A model generated the notes under the pieces. The model worked only from the letters and a program-made list of their open reading frames with translations, made no database searches and was not told the DNA's origin. From assembly GCA_004379165.1 (NCBI GenBank), contig NKXK01000024.1, positions 145,709 to 209,708 of the forward strand: a stretch of 64,000 nt of DNA. The letters are read 5' to 3'. Shown here in pieces: positions 57,701 through 64,000 of the stretch (position 1 is its first letter; every line of letters starts with the position of its first letter). Both the position numbers and the translations under genes were made by a program. This DNA comes from Rhodocyclaceae bacterium. GTDB taxonomy: Bacteria > Pseudomonadota > Gammaproteobacteria > Burkholderiales > Rhodocyclaceae.

Positions 57701-58132
57701 CGGCTGGTTGCCGAAGCGCGACAGGTATGGCATCTGCCGCGCCAGACTGGCACACAGCGCATCCAGCGTCGTGATCCGCAACCGGCCCGGATGCTGCAAC
57801 AGCGACCAGCCCTGTGCCGCATCGTGCGCCAGCACCGCCAGTGCCAGATCGCAGGTGAGCCGTTTGTGCGGCTGTGTCGGCACCTCGCCCCGCGCCGCCC
57901 GCTCGAGACTGCCGAGAATGCGGTCGCGCATCTCGGTAGCCGCCTTGTTGGTGAAGGTCAGCGCCAGCACTTCCTCAGGATGCCGAACCACCGCCAGCAG
58001 GCGCAGCGTGCGCTGGGTCAGCAGTTCGGTCTTGCCGGCGCCAGCGGGTGCTTCAACGATGAAAGAGGCGAGGTTCAGCGCCCGCTCGCGGGCCAGCCGA
58101 TCCTCCTCAAGCCGAGCTGCGTCCAGGCTCAT
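54737..58132 (-). CDS. addA: UvrD/AddA-type helicase-nuclease
   Basis: FIVEAPAGAGKTELLTQRTLRLLAVVRHPEEVLALTFTNKAATEMRDRI; LLVDEFQDTSPGQ; C-term nuclease WIIDYKT. Confidence 0.9.
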   Translation of the reverse strand: MSLDAARLEEDRLARERALNLASFIVEAPAGAGKTELLTQRTLRLLAVVRHPEEVLALTFTNKAATEMRDRILGSLERAARGEVPTQPHKRLTCDLALAVLAHDAAQGWSLLQHPGRLRITTLDALCASLARQMPYLSRFGNQPGVTDDAEAHYATAARRTLEMVEQSDADGEVVAAALAFMANDSGRLERLLVSMLGKRDQWLPHAMRLGGADLRDEVEAGFALLLGRDLAAVAALLDADRQRALLPLARFAAANASGVLDPLCDRMMPLTADHGDLPAWRALAKLLLTDTGTLRKSVDKRIGFPADTAFGEQKAAMKALLDDLAGVTGLAEALQAVREAPLPEFGEDSWFTVSVFTRLLRLAAGQLWLAFQEAGEVDFIEIASRASLALGDDENPTDLAQALDYRIQHLLVDEFQDTSPGQVELLARLTRGWQADDGRTLFVVGDPMQSIYRFRKADVGLFLDVRERGIGDIRLEHLRLFRNNRSHPAVVDWVNQAFPSIFPAADDTALGAVRYAPSAATREVVVDSGVLIHPVLADGSNGVEADEAVLVRQLIETARAIDPQGRVAVLVRARKHLDALVAEIRRAAPALRFQAVEIEALADRQHIQDLLSLFHALQHRADRVHWLAMLRAPWCGLTLADLHALVAGNKTATVWELIHEPDRLAALSVDGRQRLAHVAGVLALAFAERGRQSPRRWLEAVWLMLGGPQCLETPAGLADVQAFFVLLDELAASRRLDAETLATRVAELFAPPDPMAGEAVQMMTVHKAKGLEFETVIVPGLHRETGGNESPMLLWDEVTDDDGRDYLLVAPMPAKGGDDSGSEEPSLYDALRRLEAARSAHEDERLLYVAATRAIRRLHLVGVARLDADKDGGVKPPAAGTLLRRLWPGLADTVFAEAAARVGAAGGEVSTTDSGIDPASFAPPLLRLRAAQVPAALQVLPDLPRPAENPPAAEALPETLTLEASVGTLLHRCLELLAARDLSTWDTDRITAQLPAYTRWLRQHGHGEAAAAQGAAVVVAALQTTLASPAGRWLLAAHDDDGAEQAWSSRDGASAVNHVIDRIFVADGERWIIDYKTVREPPAQLPARAEAFRPQLERYAALFADDPTPLRLAIFFPVQGVLVELPRRVG

Positions 58133-60846
58133 GTCTCAACTCCGTGCATCAGTGTCTGCGCCAGCAATCGCCGACGCTCCGGCAGGCGCAGCAGTGGCAA
58201 GACGTCACAGTATTTGAGCCGGCCTTCGTCAGCAAAGCGCACGCCAGCCTCGCCGTCACGCACCTCGCCGGCCACCCGATGCAGCGCCTCACGCCAGTGC
58301 GCGACCACCGCCGCCCAATCAGGGAAGCGATCCACCGGGAAGAGCTTGCGTTTCTCCTCATCCAGCCCCTGCACGCCGGGCAGGATGTCCTTTTCCTCGG
58401 CGACGCCGGCGAATGCTGGTTTGTCGAGCAGCACCTTGGCGAACACGACAGCAGCTACCGCTTCACTGACCAGCGCCGCGTAAATCGGCAGTTGCGGCTC
58501 GGTAATCCGCGCTTCGGCCCAGTTCCTGGTGTCGATGCTGGCGCCGGTCTTATAGTCGATGATCACCTGACGGCCGTCAGCCAGCCGGTCGATGCGGTCG
58601 ACCACCATGCGCACGCGAATGCCCTCGATCTCGACCTCGGCCGGCGCTTCGCAAGCGAGTACATCGAAGGGCAGAGCACGCGCAGCCTCCACCGCCAGCC
58701 AGCGGGCCACCAGCCGCTGCAGGCGGGCGGCCTCCAGTTGCCGGAAACGCACCGGCAAGGGGCTGCGCCGCTCGGTCTCGAAGGCGGACAGCGCGGCGGC
58801 AATGGCGGTGTCGATGGCAGCGGTTTGGTCTGCATCATCGAGCGCCGCCAGCGCCGCCGAACTGCCAATTGTCCGCCAGAAGGCCTCCAGCGCCGCATGC
58901 ACCAGTGTCCCCCGGGCGGCCGGATCGAGCCCTTCGACCGGCGCATCCATGGCCTCGGCACCCAGGCGGTACTGATAAAAGGCCCAGGCGGGGCAGATTG
59001 CCTGCGCCCGAAGCAGCCAGCTACCTCCCGCGACCCGCTCGCCGGCAGCCACCGGCGGTGCTTGTGCATCATCGATGGCATGCAGCGCCCCTTCGAGCGT
59101 GTTCGCCAGCACGTGAGTCAAGGTCGGCGGGGCATCGAAGCGGGCCGTCGACGCTTCGGGCAGATCGGCCAGCAAGGGGCTGGGCCGGCGCAAGCGGCTG
59201 CCGTCGGCAAGGGCATAGGAGAAATGCTGCTCTGGCGCGTTCTGGCGCAGGCGCTGCTGCACGGCGCGGGCAAAGGCCAGTTCGACATCGGCACTGGCAT
59301 GGGCGGCACCGGCGGCACGCAGCAACTCGGCAGGCAGCAGGGGATTGGGACGCGGCGCCGGCGGCCACTGATCGTCGTTCATGCCCATCACCCACAGGCC
59401 ATCGAACTCCAAGCCGGCGATTTCGAGCACGCCGAGAATCTGCACCGACGGCTGGCCGCGGGTTTCCGGCTGGAAGATGCGCTGTGCGGTCAGCTGCGAC
59501 AGGCGGCGGATCGCGTCGGCCTGCACCACCGGACCGAGCAGGCCGTCGAGCGCCGCGAAGGCATCCAGCGTTTCGGCAAAGGCCTGACGGGCCTGAAACT
59601 CACGGCTGGACAAGGGCCGCTCACCGGGCCAGCCCAGACCCTGCAGCGCCGCGCGGAAGACACCAACCCAGCCCGAAGGCGGCTGGCGGCGCGGTGCCGC
59701 ACTGAGGGTCTCATGTAGCGCCTGCAGCGCGGCCAGCGTCACGGGGCAATCATCAGCCTTGGCGCCGGCGACGCCAGTTGCAGCCCATTCGGCATGGCGT
59801 TGCCCGAGGCGGATCAGCGCCGGCAGGGACGTGAAGTAAGGCAACTCGCGGCGCAGCGCCAGATCCAGCCGCGCCCGGGCATCGGCTTCGCTGACATCGG
59901 TGGACCAGCCAGTGGCCAGCAGTAGCGACGACAAGCGGGCCTGCTCCAGCTTGGCGCCGCCGCCCAGCGCGAGGGCTTCAAGCGCTGTCCGCACCAGCGG
60001 CTGCTCGGCCAGCGGCTGCCCAAACGAGAAATTGAAACAACGCGGCAATTCGGCGCCGTCAGGGCGGATCAGCGTCGGATGCAGGACGTCGTCGAGACGA
60101 TACGCCAACCGCTCACGCACGGCGGCCAGGTCCGGCGCAACGATCGCCAGTCGGCAATCACGATCGGCCGCCAGCCGTTGTGCCACCCAGGCGACCGCGG
60201 CGGCGCATTCGGCATCGACGTCGGCGCAGGCATGAACTGCCGCCGGTAGCGGGCTACTGCGGTCAACCTGAAAAAAAGTCCGAAATTCGGTTGCCACACC
60301 CTGAGTGCTCAGCGCCGCAGCGAGGCGCTTTTCCAGCGGCGACGGGCGGTCGAAACCCAGCAGCATGACGTGTGTCGGCAGAACAAATGCCCCGGCCTCG
60401 ATGAGCCCGATCACTGCCAGATGCAATCCGGCCACATCGCGCCAATGCGCCTGTCGGCAACGCTGGACGAAGGCCTGCCGCCACTGCGCAAAGCGGCGGC
60501 ACTCCTCGGCGGCCATGGTACCGCCCGGCGCCAGTTGCCAGACCTGACACAAGGCGTGGGCCTCGGCCGCCGAGGCTGCCATGCCGCGAATATCGAACAA
60601 CGCCGCTGCCCCGTCGAACGAGGTGGCGATCACCTGCTCCCACAGCAGCTGCTCGGCAAAGGGATCGAGGGCCGGCGGCAGGTCGGCGATGCCAGTCAGT
60701 CGCGCTTCATCCGCCAGCCCGGCCAGCCATTGCGCCGGCGTCAGCGCGCGCGGCGTGCGCCAGACCTGCACCGTCGCCGATGGCGGCGCCTGGCGCAACG
60801 TTTGCGCCAGGCGCGCCGTGGCGCAGAGGATCAGTTCATCGGACAT
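58129..60846 (-). CDS. PD-(D/E)XK nuclease-family protein (AddB-like)
   Basis: VEIEGIRVRMVVDRIDRLADGRQVIIDYKTG; GLEFDGLWVMGMNDDQWPP; overlaps addA by 4 nt. Confidence 0.85.
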   Translation of the reverse strand: MSDELILCATARLAQTLRQAPPSATVQVWRTPRALTPAQWLAGLADEARLTGIADLPPALDPFAEQLLWEQVIATSFDGAAALFDIRGMAASAAEAHALCQVWQLAPGGTMAAEECRRFAQWRQAFVQRCRQAHWRDVAGLHLAVIGLIEAGAFVLPTHVMLLGFDRPSPLEKRLAAALSTQGVATEFRTFFQVDRSSPLPAAVHACADVDAECAAAVAWVAQRLAADRDCRLAIVAPDLAAVRERLAYRLDDVLHPTLIRPDGAELPRCFNFSFGQPLAEQPLVRTALEALALGGGAKLEQARLSSLLLATGWSTDVSEADARARLDLALRRELPYFTSLPALIRLGQRHAEWAATGVAGAKADDCPVTLAALQALHETLSAAPRRQPPSGWVGVFRAALQGLGWPGERPLSSREFQARQAFAETLDAFAALDGLLGPVVQADAIRRLSQLTAQRIFQPETRGQPSVQILGVLEIAGLEFDGLWVMGMNDDQWPPAPRPNPLLPAELLRAAGAAHASADVELAFARAVQQRLRQNAPEQHFSYALADGSRLRRPSPLLADLPEASTARFDAPPTLTHVLANTLEGALHAIDDAQAPPVAAGERVAGGSWLLRAQAICPAWAFYQYRLGAEAMDAPVEGLDPAARGTLVHAALEAFWRTIGSSAALAALDDADQTAAIDTAIAAALSAFETERRSPLPVRFRQLEAARLQRLVARWLAVEAARALPFDVLACEAPAEVEIEGIRVRMVVDRIDRLADGRQVIIDYKTGASIDTRNWAEARITEPQLPIYAALVSEAVAAVVFAKVLLDKPAFAGVAEEKDILPGVQGLDEEKRKLFPVDRFPDWAAVVAHWREALHRVAGEVRDGEAGVRFADEGRLKYCDVLPLLRLPERRRLLAQTLMHGVET
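60254..60289 (-). repeat. Near-consensus copy O inside addB-like gene
   Basis: CGAATTTCGGACTTTTTTTCAGGTTGACCGCAGTAG (minus strand). Confidence 0.55.
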
Positions 60847-60864
60847 CCGACAGTTGCGGCAGGA

Positions 60865-61494
60865 TTACTGCACCGCCGCCGGTCGTGCCGGTGCCGGCAT
60901 TGCCGGACGCGGGGCCGCTGGTGCTGCCGGCGCCGGAGCAGCAGTCGACGCACTGGCCGGCTTTGCGGGCATCGCCGGTCTCGCAGGCGCCATGCCGCCA
61001 CCGGACACGGCTGGCTTGGCAGGCTGCACAGGTGCTGCCGGCTGCGCAGGTTGCACGGGCTTTACTGCAGCGGCGGATGAGGGCATTGCCGGCGCAGCCG
61101 GTGCCCCGACCGGGCGGGCCGGTGCGGCGGCTTCGGGCGCGCGCGCGGCTGGGGCAGGAGCGACCGGCGCTGGCCGGCTAGCGGGCGGCGGTGTTAATGC
61201 AGCCGGTGCTGGGCGGGTAGTAGCAACGGCCGCCTTGCCGGCACCGACCGTGACTTCCTTGCGCAAATCCTTGAGGGTCGCCGGGCCGATGCCGGGCACG
61301 TTCTGCAGGTCATCGACCGACTTGAACGGACCATTCTGCCGGCGGTAATCGACAATCGCCCGCGCCTTGGTCGGGCCGATGCCCTTGAGCCCGTCGAGCT
61401 CTTCCGGGCTGGCGGTATTGATGTTGATCTGGCCGAAAGCCAGGCCAGCCCACAGCAGGCCACTCAACAACAAGGTCAGGCTACGCTTGATCAT
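60865..61494 (-). CDS. ComEA-like helix-hairpin-helix protein with long Pro/Ala-rich C-terminus
   Basis: MIKRSLTLLLSGLLWAGLAFGQININTASPEELDGLKGIGPTKARAIVDYRRQNGPFKSVDDLQNVPGIGPATL. Confidence 0.85.
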   Translation of the reverse strand: MIKRSLTLLLSGLLWAGLAFGQININTASPEELDGLKGIGPTKARAIVDYRRQNGPFKSVDDLQNVPGIGPATLKDLRKEVTVGAGKAAVATTRPAPAALTPPPASRPAPVAPAPAARAPEAAAPARPVGAPAAPAMPSSAAAVKPVQPAQPAAPVQPAKPAVSGGGMAPARPAMPAKPASASTAAPAPAAPAAPRPAMPAPARPAAVQ

Positions 61495-61570
61495 GCTTGC
61501 TCTCCGGTGCGGGAAAAACGACAGTATGCCGTAGCCGTAGCGCATTGGCTGCGCCTGTCGGCATTGGCAA

Positions 61571-63793
61571 TCAGCGCGTGCCGACCGAGAGGAAGAGATT
61601 GGAGGCGCCGCTGGTGGAACGGCCGTAGCCGAAATAGATTGGCCCGAAGGGCGTTTCACCGCCGAAATAGACTGCCGTCGAATCGAGCAGCCCGTCGGCA
61701 GTGCGCTCGGTGTATGGACGGCCGATGCGGGCGGCCTCGAAGGATACCCCCAGCCGCATGTCGCCGCGCAGGCCGAGTGGCAGGCGACCGACGATGCGTT
61801 CGGCGCGTACACCGGCATAACGGACGTCATCGCCCAGCAACTGGTTATAGGCAAAGGCCGTCATGTTCTGAAAGCCGCCCAGCGAGCCGGCATCGAACAG
61901 GGGCAGTTCGCCGCGGGTAGCTGCGACATAGGCAACGCGACCGGTCAGCACCGTCGCGCCGAGGGCATATGCGCCCCGCAGGTCAAGGCTGGCCTTGCCA
62001 TAACTATCCTGCGGCGATTCAAAGTAGCTGAGATTGGCCGCCCAGCCCCGCGTCGCGAAATGCATGCGGTCAAACTGGTCGATATCCAGCGACACTCTGG
62101 CACCGGCGATGCGCTCCTCGAAATTGGGGAAAAGCGGCAGGCCAATATCGAGCGTACTGTCGATCTCGCGCTGCAGCCAGCCCAGACGCAGCGTGCCGAG
62201 CACGCCAAGCTGATGCCCGATGCTGGCGAAGGCGCTGCGCTCGAAGACCCGGTACTGGGCAAAACGGTGATTGTTTTCGTAGAGGTTCAGGCGACGCTGC
62301 TCGGCACCGACGGTCAGGTCGACGAAATAGCGCTGCGCCGGGTCGATCGGCTGATAGAAATTGACCCCCAGCCGGCTGTTCGAGCCCACCTCGCCGGTGA
62401 CCAGCAACTCGCCACCAAGATCATTGAGCCAGGTCTTGTGATAACCCAGCCGCACGCCGAAGGACGAACCCTGATTGCTGTCCGCGTAGAGATTCATCCC
62501 GAAGCGCAGATAATCCGGCCCCCAGGCTTTCTCGGTCGGCGTCACGCGCAGGATATTCCGGTCACGTTCGCGGAGCAGCGTGTAATCGACGCTCTCGTAA
62601 TAGCCGTCACCGTAAATTCGCATCAAATCCGGGTTGACCACAGACGGTCGCAGGGTTTCGCCGGGTTTGACATGCAGATGCCGGGCGACGGCCAACGGGT
62701 TAACACGCCGCAGTCCGATGATCTCGATCTCATCAATGTGAGGCGAAGTTTTCTGCGTGACTTCGATGCCCCGCTGCCACGCTGCATAGCGCTCAGGCGA
62801 GACGGCCAGTTGCGCCAGCCGGCTGGCCAGCGCTTCGGCAGCCTGACGCCCGCGATCGGCGGCCTCGGCGTTACGACCAAAATCGCCGGCGGTGATGCCG
62901 TCCAGATCCGGCTTGATATAGATGTCCTGTGCCTTGAGGCTGGCCAGCGAGCGGCTGACATTCTGTTCGGTGAGGATATTAACCATCTGCGCCGACACCG
63001 TCAGCAGCGAGCCGACCTCGTTGGCGTTGAGCAGCGGCGAGCCGACATTCACCGCAATCACGACATCGGCCTGGCAACGCTCGCGGACTTCGGCCACTGG
63101 CAGGTTATCGACCAGCCCGCCATCAACCAGCTTGCGCTCCTGATGATCCACCGGCGCCAGCAACCCGGGCACGGCCATGCTCGCGCGCATCGCCTTGGTC
63201 AGCGAACCGTCACGAAACACCACCCGCTCGCCGGAACCGATATCGGTGGCAATGATCGACAGCGGCAAGGGCAGGCTTTCTATCGGCCGTTCTTCCTGAT
63301 TGGCACGCACCAGCTGGTTGATGAACAGCTTGATCTTCTGGCCGGTGACAACTGCCGACTGGTACTGAACCCCCTCCGCCTTGACCCCGGATTCGGAGCC
63401 GGGCAAGTAGGCCCGCGAGATGTTGCGGTGGCGCTGGCTCATCTCGGAATACTCCGGATTGTCCTGGAACATGTCGTTCCAGTCCGCCTGCGCCATTGCC
63501 TGCCGCATAGTCGTCGGCGGCATGCCGGCCACCCAGGCACCGGCGACGAGCGCGCCCATGCTGGTCCCGGCCACGCAATCGACCGGCACCTTGAGACGCT
63601 GCAACACCTCCAGCACGCCGATATGCGCCGCACCGCGCGCACCGCCACCGCCCAGCACAAGACCGACGCGCGGCCGCGTCGCTTCCGTCGCTTCCGTCGC
63701 TTCCGTCGCTTCCGTCGCTTCCGTCGCATCCGCCATCTTGGCGACGAGCGACAACAGCAGGCTCAGCAGCAGGTAACGCAGGATCAGCTTCAT
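61571..63793 (-). CDS. Patatin-like phospholipase with BamA-type barrel (type Vd/PlpD-like)
   Basis: RPRVGLVLGGGGARGAAHIGVLEVL; GTSMGALVAGAW; VDGGLVDNLPV; C-terminal surface-antigen barrel. Confidence 0.9.
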   Translation of the reverse strand: MKLILRYLLLSLLLSLVAKMADATEATEATEATEATEATRPRVGLVLGGGGARGAAHIGVLEVLQRLKVPVDCVAGTSMGALVAGAWVAGMPPTTMRQAMAQADWNDMFQDNPEYSEMSQRHRNISRAYLPGSESGVKAEGVQYQSAVVTGQKIKLFINQLVRANQEERPIESLPLPLSIIATDIGSGERVVFRDGSLTKAMRASMAVPGLLAPVDHQERKLVDGGLVDNLPVAEVRERCQADVVIAVNVGSPLLNANEVGSLLTVSAQMVNILTEQNVSRSLASLKAQDIYIKPDLDGITAGDFGRNAEAADRGRQAAEALASRLAQLAVSPERYAAWQRGIEVTQKTSPHIDEIEIIGLRRVNPLAVARHLHVKPGETLRPSVVNPDLMRIYGDGYYESVDYTLLRERDRNILRVTPTEKAWGPDYLRFGMNLYADSNQGSSFGVRLGYHKTWLNDLGGELLVTGEVGSNSRLGVNFYQPIDPAQRYFVDLTVGAEQRRLNLYENNHRFAQYRVFERSAFASIGHQLGVLGTLRLGWLQREIDSTLDIGLPLFPNFEERIAGARVSLDIDQFDRMHFATRGWAANLSYFESPQDSYGKASLDLRGAYALGATVLTGRVAYVAATRGELPLFDAGSLGGFQNMTAFAYNQLLGDDVRYAGVRAERIVGRLPLGLRGDMRLGVSFEAARIGRPYTERTADGLLDSTAVYFGGETPFGPIYFGYGRSTSGASNLFLSVGTR
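63681..63725 (-). repeat. 9-bp tandem repeat (gcttccgtc)x5 encoding (TEA)n
   Basis: Five perfect in-frame copies plus one degenerate copy (gcatccgcc) directly after the signal peptide region. Confidence 0.95.
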
Positions 63794-63816
63794 AGTGCTC
63801 CGGAATGACAGGCAGA

Positions 63817-63843
63817 AAAAAGCCCCGCATCGCGGGGCTTTTC
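63817..63843. terminator. Bidirectional Rho-independent terminator
   Basis: aaaaAGCCCCGC-atc-GCGGGGCTtttt. Confidence 0.9.
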
Positions 63844-63860
63844 GTTGAAGCGTCGGCAGA

Positions 63861-64000
63861 TTACTTGGTGCCAATGACTTCGATGTCGACGCGACGATCC
63901 GGCTGCAGGCAGGAGATCAGGGCGGCGGTCTTGGCGTTGCCCTTGCACTTGTCGCCGGTGACCGGCTGCTTCTCGCCCTTGCCTTCGGTGTAAACGCGGT
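63861..64000 (-). CDS. OmpA-family protein, C-terminal end (truncated by window edge)
   Basis: Reverse frame ...RVYTEGKGEKQPVTGDKCKGNAKTAALISCLQPDRRVDIEVIGTK*. Confidence 0.85.
   Translation of the reverse strand, partial: RVYTEGKGEKQPVTGDKCKGNAKTAALISCLQPDRRVDIEVIGTK

Noticed and set aside
62611-62647. TCCGGGTTGACCACAGA in the patatin gene
   Set aside because: Partial core match explained by POTRA-like coding sequence VNPDLMRIYGDG
62060-63808. 582-aa plus-strand ORF antisense to the patatin gene
   Set aside because: Shadow ORF, including RFRRFRRFRR from the antisense 9-bp repeat
1-64000. CRISPR arrays, tRNA/rRNA genes, IS elements, prophage or toxin-antitoxin modules
   Set aside because: Looked for by eye on both strands; none supported by sequence features

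Overview
64 kb of high-GC chromosome from a betaproteobacterium, probably Rhodocyclales (inferred from gene content, not searched). Most of it is densely packed chromosomal coding sequence: proB (partial), ECF sigma/anti-sigma, rnpB, leuA, pyrC, rsmI/yraN/SIS/BON, K+ channel, kup, ssb, uvrA, dgkA, czcCBA-like RND efflux with a two-component system, LTA-synthase-like sulfatase, addA/addB-like genes, comEA-like protein, a patatin/beta-barrel protein and ompA (partial). No CRISPR array, tRNA, rRNA, IS element or prophage was recognised. Main observations: (1) an ungapped 36-bp dispersed repeat, consensus about CCGATTTTnnnnnnTTTTCCGGGTTSACCGCAGATG, in 8 strong copies (7 intergenic, 1 inside a CDS), 3 near-consensus copies inside genes, and several half copies. 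It has two T-tracts one helical turn apart plus a conserved core, an architecture resembling Pasteurellaceae DNA uptake signal sequences. (2) A cyclic-di-GMP-I (GEMM) riboswitch upstream of a subtilisin-like outer-membrane peptidase, with a possible SD-sequestering hairpin. (3) A CarH/LitR-type B12-photoreceptor regulator, divergent from a 10-gene lipid/oxidative-stress operon and followed by DUF2256 and an FeS-type photolyase/cryptochrome; the shared intergenic region has overlapping divergent sigma70-like promoters and two related palindromes. (4) A compact operon of two orphan solute-binding proteins, a diguanylate cyclase and a two-component system.
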